A stretch of DNA of 64,000 bases from Verrucomicrobiaceae bacterium (lineage in GTDB: Bacteria; Verrucomicrobiota; Verrucomicrobiia; Verrucomicrobiales; Verrucomicrobiaceae). Shown here one piece after another: positions 42,776 to 51,471 of this stretch. The stretch spans positions 434,001 to 498,000 of the forward strand of contig CANIBP010000001.1 in assembly GCA_947466075.1 (NCBI GenBank). Reading direction: 5' to 3'. The position numbers were made by a program, and so were the translations under genes. Within the stretch, counting starts at the first letter, position 1; the number at the start of each line of letters is the position of its first letter. The notes below the pieces were generated by a model. It had not been told where the DNA came from. It worked only from the letters and a program-made list of their open reading frames with translations, and searched no databases.

Positions 42776-44083
42776 ATGTCGCAGCCAGAACGCGTTGAAA
42801 ACAAACCGGATGGCTCCGGCGCCTCCCTTCATGTGCACGGACAGGTGTTCGTGAAAGCCATCTCATCCGGCATTGTTAGCAAGGCTTTGGGTGCGGTGCT
42901 GCAACTCGCCTCCATTCCCCTGGCCATCCATTATCTTGGAACAGAAGGCTTCGGGTTGTATTCCCTGTTCATCGCACTCTTCATCATTCAATCACCCGCG
43001 CAGGTCTTTGGCGGACCGAACCTGACCTCCCTACTCTCCGGCACCAGGCTCGATCATAAAAAAGCGGATGTGATCCGCACCTCTCTGATCCTGACGCTAC
43101 TCGTTTCAATCATCGGCTCGGCGGGAGCGTCGGTCTTCACCTTTCTTTCAACCAACTTTGCTGATTCGGTCAAAACATCTCCGCTAGAGCACTGCCTGAC
43201 GTTGATCGTGTTCGTCCTGAGTCTCGTCATGCGCACGGAGTGCAATTCCTTTGTCCGCATCGAAACTGCCGCGTTGCAGGCGCACAAATCTTATCTCTAC
43301 AACGGCCTCGGCAATGCGATCGCCGCCGGGATGCTCCTGCTCTTTCCACTGTATCCGAAGATCTGGTTTCTCGTCACAATCACCTGTCTGGTGCAGACGC
43401 TGCCGCTCTACCTTTGCGCCCGGCGCGAGCTTAAATCCCGCTACGGCATTCGTGACGGCAGCATTCAAAAGGAGATTGGCAAAACACTATTCTTCGGCGG
43501 CCTGATCTACCTCATCTTCGAGTTTTCCTCCAACTTGCCGCGCGAACTGCTGAAGTTCATCCTCGACTCCAAATCCGGCGCCGCCGATCTCGCGATCTAC
43601 TCGGCGATCATGAGCATCTCCTTGTACATCCGCAATTCCGCCACGCTCATCTTCGGCCCGCTGATTCCCGCCATCAAACAGGCGATCGAACTGAACAAAG
43701 GCACCTGGATCCGGCGCGCCTACCTCATCATCATACTGCTCAGCGCCACGCCGCTGCTCGCAGCGGCGTTTCCCGATGCATGGATCAGCCATGTCGCCGG
43801 CCTGCTGTTCGGCAAAGGGCTGACCATTGGCCGCTGGCACGTTATCAGCGGTGCGTATTTCCTCGTCAGCCTGCTCATTAAGTACTGGGGAGCCTATTTT
43901 CTCATCGGCATGCACGAGCGCCGCCTGCTGCTCATCACGTCTGTTGGCAGTCTTGCCGCTTTTGGCATCACCGCGCTGACTTTCACCGGTTGGAGCGCGA
44001 CGAGCGCCTTCATCATGCTGGCCACGGTGGACATGGTCTTTTTCAACATCCCAGCCTCGCTCAAAATCCTCCGCACGTCATGA
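42776..44083 (+). CDS. Wzx-type polysaccharide flippase
   Basis: A protein of 435 residues with about twelve membrane helices. The start of the membrane part (KAISSGIVSKALGAVLQLASIPLAIHYLGTEGFGLYSL) is the usual MOP/Wzx opening. It would flip lipid-linked repeat units across the inner membrane. Its stop overlaps the next start as ATGA. Confidence 0.88.
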   Translation: MSQPERVENKPDGSGASLHVHGQVFVKAISSGIVSKALGAVLQLASIPLAIHYLGTEGFGLYSLFIALFIIQSPAQVFGGPNLTSLLSGTRLDHKKADVIRTSLILTLLVSIIGSAGASVFTFLSTNFADSVKTSPLEHCLTLIVFVLSLVMRTECNSFVRIETAALQAHKSYLYNGLGNAIAAGMLLLFPLYPKIWFLVTITCLVQTLPLYLCARRELKSRYGIRDGSIQKEIGKTLFFGGLIYLIFEFSSNLPRELLKFILDSKSGAADLAIYSAIMSISLYIRNSATLIFGPLIPAIKQAIELNKGTWIRRAYLIIILLSATPLLAAAFPDAWISHVAGLLFGKGLTIGRWHVISGAYFLVSLLIKYWGAYFLIGMHERRLLLITSVGSLAAFGITALTFTGWSATSAFIMLATVDMVFFNIPASLKILRTS

Positions 44084-45117
44084 GAATCCTCTACTTGATG
44101 AAAACCCAAGACAGCAACCTCGGCGATCTGCTGATCAACAAGCTGCTGATCGATCTCCTGGCCGAAAAAGCGGACCGCATGCTCTTCGACGTCTCCGGCG
44201 TTTCCAAACAGTTCCGTGACGCCTTGATCGCTGATGTCCGCAATCCGGTGATCTTTGCCACAAAACGCGGCCTCGGTTATTATCTAAAGCTGCTGTTCTG
44301 CCGTGCGTACTTCGATGTCATCATCGCGCCGCCCGGCCATGCGGGCAAAGCAAACTGGCGGCACGTGGTGCCCATCGCGTTCGCCATCTACTACCGCCTG
44401 CTCGGCGTGCGCTACATGCGCCTGGGCAAATCCATCCCGATCAACACCGGTCTCGGTGCACGGCTGGAAAAACTTCTCGTCCGGCTCTCTCATCACACAA
44501 TGGTCCGGGATCAGGAGAGCCTGGAGCGCATCCGCAGCAGCAAAGATCAGCGAAACATCTCCTGCGCGCCGGATTTGATCGTCCTGCTCTCGGGCAAAGA
44601 GAAGCCGCCAGTCACCGGCAAGAGCGGTCTCGTCGTCTCCTTCCGTTTCGACTACTATCCCGAGGACAAGCGGGGCGCGTTTGTGAAACAAGTTGCCGAG
44701 CTGGCTGCTCATAACGCCAAACAACATTCACTGCCCGTCACCCTCACCTGGCAGGTCGAGCGGGATGAAGCCTGCGTGCGCGCTATCGCGGCGGAACTCA
44801 ACGCCATGGGCCTAGAAACATCCCAGCTCGGCATCACGCTCGACAATCTCACTCCCACCTACTGCTCTGCTGCCTTGATCCTCTCCAACCGCCTGCACGT
44901 GGCGCTTACCTCGCTCAGTTTGGTCACCAATGCCTGGGCTGTATGCGATCCGGCCAAGGACCACAAGATTATCGACGCCTTCAAGGAACTGAACCTCGGC
45001 CAGCGCCTCCTCAGCATTGATCAACGCGACGACTTGATGTCAGCAACCAGCGCATCGGTGAATCTCCAGCCCGCGCGCGACGCCCTGCGTTCCGCTATTT
45101 TGCAGACGCTGGCTTAG
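44080..45117 (+). CDS. Polysaccharide pyruvyltransferase-family protein
   Basis: A protein of 345 residues from ATG 44080 (MRILYLMKTQDSNLGD), coupled to the flippase. The NLGDLLIN start and the C-terminal SAALILSNRLHVALTSLSL match the CsaB/WcaK family, which adds ketal-pyruvate to sugars. Family members sometimes act otherwise. Cytoplasmic. Its last 23 bases overlap the end of the converging WecG-type gene. Confidence 0.8.
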   Translation: MRILYLMKTQDSNLGDLLINKLLIDLLAEKADRMLFDVSGVSKQFRDALIADVRNPVIFATKRGLGYYLKLLFCRAYFDVIIAPPGHAGKANWRHVVPIAFAIYYRLLGVRYMRLGKSIPINTGLGARLEKLLVRLSHHTMVRDQESLERIRSSKDQRNISCAPDLIVLLSGKEKPPVTGKSGLVVSFRFDYYPEDKRGAFVKQVAELAAHNAKQHSLPVTLTWQVERDEACVRAIAAELNAMGLETSQLGITLDNLTPTYCSAALILSNRLHVALTSLSLVTNAWAVCDPAKDHKIIDAFKELNLGQRLLSIDQRDDLMSATSASVNLQPARDALRSAILQTLA

Positions 45118-45874
45118 CCCGCCGCTTCTTCCTCCAGACGTCGAGAGCGACATGCGCCAGAAACACCGGCGCCTCGACTAGATAGCGCTTCCACAGCCGT
45201 GTGGGCTCGCGTGACATGCGGTAGAGCCACTCGATCTTCATCTGCTGCATCCACATGGGCGCACGTGGAAACACGCCCGCCGAAAAATCGAGAAAAGCCC
45301 CCACGCCGACGCCCAGTTTCGCGCCCGTCTGGACCTGATGCCGTGCCAGCCATCTCTCCTGCACCGGATTGCCCATGCCCACGATCAGCACATCCGTTCG
45401 CGTCTCGCGAATCTGATCGATCACCCGGCTGAGTTCCCCCTCTTCGAAGAAACCCGAGTGCGTACCGCTGATCACCAGACCGGGATTTCGTTCGACAAAC
45501 TTTGCCGCCGCCTTCTCCGCCACACCGGGCACGGCACCCAGCAGATACACTCGCCATCCCTGTTCCACTGCCATTTTCAGGATCAACGGCGTCAGATCGG
45601 TGCCGTTCAGATTTGCCGGAAACGTCTCCTTTCCCACGATTTTCGCCGCCATGGACACGCCGATGCCGTCGTTCATCACGATGGCGGCCTCTTGGACGAT
45701 TTTGCGATACTCGGGATCCCGCGTCGTGAGTTCCAGCGTGTGTGCGTTCACATAAATGACCATCGTCGGCTCCGACTGCTCCGCCAAATACCGGATTTTC
45801 GCCATCGCTTCCGCCTCCGTCGCACGCACGATGGGGATGTCGAGAATCGTGATGGTGGGCAGTCGGTGTTTCAT
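45095..45874 (-). CDS. WecG/TagA/CpsF-family glycosyltransferase
   Basis: A protein of 259 residues (GT26 family). Motifs: TITILDIPIVRAT, YVNAHTLELTTRDPEY, VMNDGIGVSMAAKIVG, NLNGTDLTPLIL, GMGNPVQERWLARHQ and GVGAFLDFSAG. It adds a sugar such as ManNAc or a derivative to a lipid-linked acceptor at the membrane. The start overlaps the stop of the GT2 gene upstream (ATGA), so both are co-translated. Basic C-terminal tail for membrane contact. Confidence 0.92.
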   Translation of the reverse strand: MKHRLPTITILDIPIVRATEAEAMAKIRYLAEQSEPTMVIYVNAHTLELTTRDPEYRKIVQEAAIVMNDGIGVSMAAKIVGKETFPANLNGTDLTPLILKMAVEQGWRVYLLGAVPGVAEKAAAKFVERNPGLVISGTHSGFFEEGELSRVIDQIRETRTDVLIVGMGNPVQERWLARHQVQTGAKLGVGVGAFLDFSAGVFPRAPMWMQQMKIEWLYRMSREPTRLWKRYLVEAPVFLAHVALDVWRKKRRAKPASAK

Positions 45875-46803
45875 GATTTTTTCTTACCTCCTGGAACAAA
45901 TGGCACTAGCAGCACGGCGGCGAGGGTGACACCCGTCATCACCGGCTCATAAAGAAACATGCGCATCGAGGTTTTCATGGCCTGCCACATGTATTTCCGG
46001 CAGTCGGCGCCCTGGCGCATGGAGAAGGCACGGCGGGCGTAATTGCGGAGCTGGAACGCCTCGGCCAACTTGGCGAATTTCTGCGCGATGTCCGGCGCGT
46101 ATTGATATGACTTCTGCCAGGTGTGGACGCAGGCGTCGTAGTGTTTGTCGAGCTTGTCGGACAGGCTGCCAGGGGTGACGCGATAGAAGGTCAGCGCCTC
46201 GTTGATGCCCTCCAGCTTCCACTGCCGTGGCGGGGTGAAGCAGATGCGCAGCCAGCAGTCCACGTCATTGTTGCGCGGCTTGTTCTCGTCGAAGCGGTGC
46301 TGGTCGAAAATTTCACGGCGGAAGACGGGCGTGGAGCCGTTGGTGATGGGATTGCGGCAGTAGAGGTAGTAGTCGCTCAAGTTGTGCGTCTTGGGGAAGC
46401 GGCAGTGCAGCAGCTTGCCGTCACGATCAACAAACTGTGTAGCGGAGTAGCTGACGCCGACTTCCGGCTTGGATTCCAGATGTACGACGTGTTTTTCGAT
46501 TTTATCGAGCGTCCACCAGTCATCTCCGTCAGTCAGGGCGATGTATTTGCCGCTGGCGCGGTCGAGGCCAAAGTTACGTGCGGCGGAGGCACCTTTGTTC
46601 GCCTGTTCCAGCACCTTCACGCGCGAATCACGTGCGACGAACTCGTTGGCAACGCGTACAGTGCCGTCCTTCGAGCCGTCATCGACGACGATGATCTCCA
46701 GGTTCTTGTAGGTCTGGTTGATCACCGACTCCATCGTCTGCGCCAAATATGGCTCCATATTGTAACAAGGAATAACGACGGTAACGAGTGGTGTAGTATC
46801 CAT
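45871..46803 (-). CDS. GT2-family glycosyltransferase
   Basis: A protein of 310 residues from ATG 46803 (MDTTPLVTVVIPCYNME); the longer open frame upstream is not protein-like. GT-A fold motifs: VVIPCYN, INQTYKNLEIIVVDDGSKDGT, DGDDWW as the metal-binding DxD-type site. C-terminal hydrophobic segment (MFLYEPVMTGVTLAAVLLVPFV) may hold it to the membrane. Sugar and acceptor unknown. Confidence 0.9.
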   Translation of the reverse strand: MDTTPLVTVVIPCYNMEPYLAQTMESVINQTYKNLEIIVVDDGSKDGTVRVANEFVARDSRVKVLEQANKGASAARNFGLDRASGKYIALTDGDDWWTLDKIEKHVVHLESKPEVGVSYSATQFVDRDGKLLHCRFPKTHNLSDYYLYCRNPITNGSTPVFRREIFDQHRFDENKPRNNDVDCWLRICFTPPRQWKLEGINEALTFYRVTPGSLSDKLDKHYDACVHTWQKSYQYAPDIAQKFAKLAEAFQLRNYARRAFSMRQGADCRKYMWQAMKTSMRMFLYEPVMTGVTLAAVLLVPFVPGGKKKS

Positions 46804-46819
46804 AAAGGCAGAAGCGGTT

Positions 46820-48058
46820 TCAGATAAAAGCTTCTCCAGGAGGTGGTGCCCCCCTGTGACGGAGAATAGTGCTGAAAGATAGGCCAAAAAATAATGCCCC
46901 AAACACGGCGAACACGACCCTTGCCCCACGGAAACGATCCTCCGGCGCAGCACCGACCTCCGGCGGCACCACAATGCGCAATCCTGCCTGGTCTAGTTGC
47001 TGGTATGTCTGTATTTCAGCACGACGCATGGCAATTTCCTTGAGTTGTTCACGGATGATATCCGCACGCAGCCTAAGGGACTCGTATTCGGGTGATAACA
47101 GAGTGGAACGCGCTGCACGGAGCTCCTCCTCGCGTGATTTCATGCGCCTTTCAATCTCCCTTGCGGACTGGTCCAGCGCCTGCACCTGCGAACGGAACTG
47201 AGCCGCCGCGCCAGAAACAAATTGCCTTAATTCTACCTCCAATGCACGCACCTCAGAAACCGTCTGCTTGTATTCTTCACTATTAGTTCCCTGTGTTGTC
47301 GCCATTCTGGCAAGCACGGCCTGCTTGGAACCGAGACGTGCGCGCAGGCCAGAGTAGCCGACATTAGTGGCAAACAATTCCTCCTCCAAGCCCTCCTTGA
47401 CTCCCTTTTCCAGCGTTTCGATTCGGCTTAGGTTTCCAGCAACTCGCATCCGTTGATCGATGATGTCCGCGAGTGTCGATTCCATCTTGATCATGAATGC
47501 GGAATAATCGACTGCTAGATGCACATCCATCTTCGCCAGCTTTTCTGAGATTTCGTGACGTTCCTTGCCCAGATCGAATGCGGCTTTGTGAAGTACGCCT
47601 AGCAGTTGTGTCGCCAGACGGCCGCGCATCTCGCGACGAATGTCATCCTGCACTTCCAGCACTGCGACCACCATTGCTAGGGCGTCTTCGCGCCTATCAC
47701 TGCGTGCTAGAACCTCGATCACTGTGCTGCCAGGAATCAGATGTGCCATGACAGAGTCCGCCGCCTTGTCGAGGCCCGCTTCGACATCCGGCCAACCTAA
47801 TTTCTTCAAAACTCGACTTAATGTACCGCTGCTGGTCATGCGCGCCACCATCTCCTGCGGAAGCATGCGGTTGCCATAAGCGAAGTCCACGCGCACGAAA
47901 CCGGCCATACCGGTGGGAGACACATCCAAAGGACTGATTTCCACACGAGCCTGAGCAAGCCAGGCCTTGGGCGCAAACCAGATGACAGCAACAGTGCTGA
48001 CGAGCACCACCGCAGTTACACCCCATGCTAGGATGGCCGATTTACCTGCCTGCCACAT
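46820..48058 (-). CDS. Wzz/GumC-type chain-length protein (first in tandem)
   Basis: A protein of 412 residues with membrane helices at both ends (residues about 8-28 and 375-395) and a long helical periplasmic part (about 130-330) with coiled-coil character. This is the polysaccharide co-polymerase layout. There is no cytoplasmic BY-kinase domain. Its start overlaps the end of the second chain-length gene by 17 bases. Confidence 0.85.
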   Translation of the reverse strand: MWQAGKSAILAWGVTAVVLVSTVAVIWFAPKAWLAQARVEISPLDVSPTGMAGFVRVDFAYGNRMLPQEMVARMTSSGTLSRVLKKLGWPDVEAGLDKAADSVMAHLIPGSTVIEVLARSDRREDALAMVVAVLEVQDDIRREMRGRLATQLLGVLHKAAFDLGKERHEISEKLAKMDVHLAVDYSAFMIKMESTLADIIDQRMRVAGNLSRIETLEKGVKEGLEEELFATNVGYSGLRARLGSKQAVLARMATTQGTNSEEYKQTVSEVRALEVELRQFVSGAAAQFRSQVQALDQSAREIERRMKSREEELRAARSTLLSPEYESLRLRADIIREQLKEIAMRRAEIQTYQQLDQAGLRIVVPPEVGAAPEDRFRGARVVFAVFGALFFGLSFSTILRHRGAPPPGEAFI

Positions 48059-49307
48059 AAGTTTGGATTTTGGAAACCACCCCCAGGCCCATCACGCAGT
48101 GAATGAGGCCGAAGAATCCACCGAAGAACAACCCCACAGCCAGAGCGCTCACGATTTTCATCTTCGACGGCCCGTCAGGCACATAAGGGTCGGAAAAGCG
48201 CTGCATCGTTACTGGCCTGGCAGCTGCATAAACAGAAAGTTCGGTAAACCGCGTCGAGAGCTGGCCTAGTGAAGCCTGTAGAGCTTCGCGTTGTGTTTTA
48301 AGTGCTACATATTCGGGATCGAGCGAAATGTCTGTCTTACGAGCTTGCTCCTCTGTGTCGCTGAGCCTGATCCGATAATACTTCACGGCCTCCTCATTGT
48401 CCTTAAGTCGCGAAGTCAGACGCACGCGCTGCATGGCTAAGGTGTCTGCGATAGTTCGCTTCGTGGTTTCTACCTCAGCCAGCGCTGCCAGAGCGCTCTG
48501 ATTTTCCGAACCGTAGCGGCTTTTCAGCGAAGCGAGCTGCGACTCCTGATCTAGCAGTTTGCGCCTTGCTTCGGCGAGTGCGTAGTTGCGCTCTTGATCA
48601 TCGAATTCAAAACCGCTGGGTAATTCGCCTTTACTGTTGAAAGCGGCGATCATATCCGCCGCCTGCTGAAGACGGCTTTTAAGCGCGTTTTGCTCTACCT
48701 GCAGTTCCGCCAGACGGCGTTCAGAATCTGTGATATTGAGCGAAACTGTCTGCTGCCGTTCATTTTCGTCGCTGACCATGATACCTTTGTCGAGGTTGAA
48801 CTGACGAATGCGAGCGTTCACGGTATCGAGCTCCTTGCGCACCTCTTTAAGACGCACATTCAATGCTTCTAATGCATTGCGCGCTGTGGCTTCACGTTTT
48901 TCGGCATCTAGGTGGATGGCCTCGTCGATCAAGGCGTTGGCGATATTGGCCGCACGTTGCGGCGAATCACCTGATACCTTGATGGAAATAATCGCTGAGG
49001 TATCGCGTGTTTTCACGTTCAGATTGTCTCCAATCTCCATAGGGCTAATGCCGCCAACGGTCTGAGCTGCGCGTTCACGGACCCGCAATGATTGAAAAAT
49101 CTGCGCCGCCAGTTCTCGATCAACACTGCCCATGAGAGAAATACGCGCAAACTGCGCCAAGCCAGTTGAAGATAGCGTTTCGCTAATGAGGGCCACCTCC
49201 CCCTCGCTAATGTATTTGCCAGGCATCTGGCGGTAGGCGAACCAGCCGCCTGCTAGACCCAGCGCAAGCCATAGGGTGAGAATGATAACAAGGCGAATCA
49301 GTTTCAT
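48042..49307 (-). CDS. Wzz/GumC-type chain-length protein (second in tandem)
   Basis: A protein of 421 residues: N-terminal helix (LVIILTLWLALGLAGGWFAY), Wzz-type beta-rich domain (SEGEVALISETLSS ... DTSAIISIKVSGDSPQRAAN), long coiled coil (about 150-330), then PYVPDGPSKMKI before the second helix (SALAVGLFFGGFFGLIH), the proline-rich motif typical of chain-length regulators. No kinase domain. It is coupled to the polymerase gene upstream (ATGA). Confidence 0.9.
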   Translation of the reverse strand: MKLIRLVIILTLWLALGLAGGWFAYRQMPGKYISEGEVALISETLSSTGLAQFARISLMGSVDRELAAQIFQSLRVRERAAQTVGGISPMEIGDNLNVKTRDTSAIISIKVSGDSPQRAANIANALIDEAIHLDAEKREATARNALEALNVRLKEVRKELDTVNARIRQFNLDKGIMVSDENERQQTVSLNITDSERRLAELQVEQNALKSRLQQAADMIAAFNSKGELPSGFEFDDQERNYALAEARRKLLDQESQLASLKSRYGSENQSALAALAEVETTKRTIADTLAMQRVRLTSRLKDNEEAVKYYRIRLSDTEEQARKTDISLDPEYVALKTQREALQASLGQLSTRFTELSVYAAARPVTMQRFSDPYVPDGPSKMKIVSALAVGLFFGGFFGLIHCVMGLGVVSKIQTYVAGR

Positions 49308-50560
49308 GTGGTACAGAATGCGGGTTGAAATTCGGAGGCAAATACACGGTCGCGATCACGAAACGCCACAGCACCGATGAATAAAAAAATCGGCCAAAAA
49401 TACATAAATAAATCCTTAAGCGACTGGGAGTATGAATAAAACATCAACGCCATTGCAATGCACAGGACTGCGCGATGGTACGGATGTGTGCCAGCGCTCA
49501 TTCCGAAGACCCAAGTGAATAATATAGGAGCAACTGTAAAGCAAAAGCCCACCGCGCCGCGTAGAAACAGCATTGCGCCGAGTGAGTCTAAGTCGCCTAT
49601 ATAAACTTGGTTAACGATCTGACTTCCTGGGACGGTTTCTCCAGCACCCAGCACCGCATGATCGCCATACAGCCAGTTTTCAAAAGCTATCGCACGAAGG
49701 TTCTCTCGGTCTTGAGAAGAATTAAGCCGCGCAGAATGCACAGCGGAAGCCGCCTTCTCACTGAAGTTTAGTAGAGGTCCGGCTAATGCAGCCACCGCCA
49801 GCATTCCCACCCCGCAAGCGAGAAAAAAATAGCGTCTACCATAACCAACTATCACATAGATCATGATAATGGTAACACTGGCAAGCATGCCCATACGAGA
49901 ATACGTGCATATCAGTAGCAGCACCCAACCAGTGACGCCGATCCACTTCACTAGTGAGTTCTTGACTACCAAAGTAAGTATTAGAAACATGATCGCCATC
50001 GCACCGGCAAACGGCGCGTAAGGAGTGAATGCAACCAGTCGCCATTCTTGGTCGATGCGATAGGCAGGCGCGAGGAAATGTACGCTGAACAAGTCTTTAT
50101 TTCCAAACAACGAACTTGGGATAAGTGCCTTATACTCAATAAGCGGCAAGACTTGTGCTGCTGTCAGAACAAAAGCGATTAGACAATAAATCAATGTCTG
50201 CACTCCGAGCAGCGTCGCTGCCGAACCAATCACCGCAGGACGAATCAAGCCTCCCACCAGCGGTAGAAATGCTCCAAGCGCATACGTCAGAAACCACCAA
50301 GGAATATGCTTGAAACCCAGTCCGTGCATGTAAAGGGACAAAAGCTCTTCCACCAAAATACCCATGCAACTCAGACACCAAACAACAGCCAGCAAAGGGG
50401 GGCGAATGCCATCACGTAGCCAAGTAAAGAACGCCAAGATAATCAACGGCCATGCCAGCAGCAGTGGTGCTATGGGCCCCAATCCGACAAAATAGAGCAC
50501 ATAGAGGCTGAGACTTCCCCAAAAGAAGACTTTTTCGATCAAACTGTTAGGACGCGTCAT
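49304..50560 (-). CDS. Wzy-type O-antigen/EPS polymerase
   Basis: A protein of 418 residues from ATG 50560 (MTRPNSLIEK); an in-frame TTG at 50602 is possible but weaker. About ten to eleven membrane helices with a larger external loop after LIYCLIAFVLTAAQVLPLIEY, and STYSR-like CTYSRMGMLASV, as in the O-antigen ligase/polymerase superfamily. It would join repeat units in the periplasm. The gene is among the most AT-rich in the locus. Ligase function cannot be excluded by sequence alone. Confidence 0.82.
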   Translation of the reverse strand: MTRPNSLIEKVFFWGSLSLYVLYFVGLGPIAPLLLAWPLIILAFFTWLRDGIRPPLLAVVWCLSCMGILVEELLSLYMHGLGFKHIPWWFLTYALGAFLPLVGGLIRPAVIGSAATLLGVQTLIYCLIAFVLTAAQVLPLIEYKALIPSSLFGNKDLFSVHFLAPAYRIDQEWRLVAFTPYAPFAGAMAIMFLILTLVVKNSLVKWIGVTGWVLLLICTYSRMGMLASVTIIMIYVIVGYGRRYFFLACGVGMLAVAALAGPLLNFSEKAASAVHSARLNSSQDRENLRAIAFENWLYGDHAVLGAGETVPGSQIVNQVYIGDLDSLGAMLFLRGAVGFCFTVAPILFTWVFGMSAGTHPYHRAVLCIAMALMFYSYSQSLKDLFMYFWPIFLFIGAVAFRDRDRVFASEFQPAFCTT

Positions 50561-50660
50561 TATAGCGATTAGATCAAAGCCGAAAACACCTATAATGCGC
50601 AATCTTTTTATGCCCTAACAGCAAGAAAGAACTGTAACCGCTACTTTGAACGATTATTTA

Positions 50661-51443
50661 TCACTTCTTCGCGTTCGCTTCAGCGAGAATTTTCTTCGCC
50701 TCCTCCACGCCGATCTCGTGCACCTGCAGATTGCGCCAGCGGATTTCGCCGCCGTGGGTTTGTAGCATAATCGGACCTTTGGCAGGGAGGGGTTGCGTTT
50801 TGTCCCAGTAGTTTTCCATCACGTTGCCATCGACGACGAGTTGGTCGTTCAGCCAGACCCAAGTGCGTGCGCCGATCTGGCGGATGCGGAAACTGTTCCA
50901 CTCGCCGAAGGGCTTGTCGGCTATCACCAGCGGATCGCGTCCGGGAGTATCCGGTGTGTTGTTGAACAGACCACCGGAGCCGAGATGCGGTTTGCGCGTC
51001 GGCTTGGCGGGATCAAAGACTTGGTTTTTGTCCCAGATCTGCACCTGCGGCGTGGCACGCATGTAGATGCCACTGTCGGCACCTGCCACGGTCTTGTACT
51101 CAATGAGGAACTCGATGTCACCGAATTCCTCCTCCGTCGTGGCATACGGACCGGTGCCAATGTTGACGAGTTCGCCGTTCTCGACCTTCCAATGCTGTGC
51201 GAACTCCTCGCGCATTTTTTTGAGGGCTTCTTCCTTCTTCGCGCCTTCGAGCTTCGCAACGGAGTGCGGATTCAGGCCATAAAAGCCGGTGAGATCCTTG
51301 CCGTTGAAGATGGAGCGGAAAGCGGAAGCGGCTGGAGCCGCTGCAGCAGGCGTGGACAACGCTGCGGCTTTGCCTGCTTTGTCGCAGGAGGTGAGGCAAA
51401 CAGCGAGCGCCAGGCTGCTGACAATGTGTATGCTGTGTTTCAT
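50661..51443 (-). CDS. DUF1080 lipoprotein
   Basis: A protein of 260 residues from ATG 51443 (MKHSIHIVSS). The lipobox CLTSC marks a lipoprotein. One DUF1080 domain: FRSIFNGKDLTGFYGLN, TTEEEFGDIEFLIEYKT, GADSGIYMRATPQVQIWD and GPIMLQTHGGEIRWRNLQV. Likely glycan-related, on the outer face of a membrane. It lies 28 bases after the first esterase-like gene on the same strand. Confidence 0.88.
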   Translation of the reverse strand: MKHSIHIVSSLALAVCLTSCDKAGKAAALSTPAAAAPAASAFRSIFNGKDLTGFYGLNPHSVAKLEGAKKEEALKKMREEFAQHWKVENGELVNIGTGPYATTEEEFGDIEFLIEYKTVAGADSGIYMRATPQVQIWDKNQVFDPAKPTRKPHLGSGGLFNNTPDTPGRDPLVIADKPFGEWNSFRIRQIGARTWVWLNDQLVVDGNVMENYWDKTQPLPAKGPIMLQTHGGEIRWRNLQVHEIGVEEAKKILAEANAKK

Positions 51444-51471
51444 GATCATGATGGGTGCTAGGATTTCGTTC

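Larger units (their letters stand above)
36788..50560. other. Exopolysaccharide biosynthesis and export locus
   Basis: Fourteen consecutive genes, all but the three signalling genes being EPS functions: export lipoprotein, outer-membrane barrel, initiating sugar transferase, flippase, polymerase, two chain-length proteins, two glycosyltransferases and two modifying proteins. The order is minus (36788-38522), plus (38614-45117), minus (45095-50560), so the two main runs converge and overlap by 23 bases. Boundaries are inferred from function of neighbours. Confidence 0.85.

Noticed and set aside
49304..50560. The polymerase considered as an exosortase
   Set aside because: It has the CTYSR-type polymerase motif and a large loop, but no exosortase Cys-Arg-His signature that I can see.
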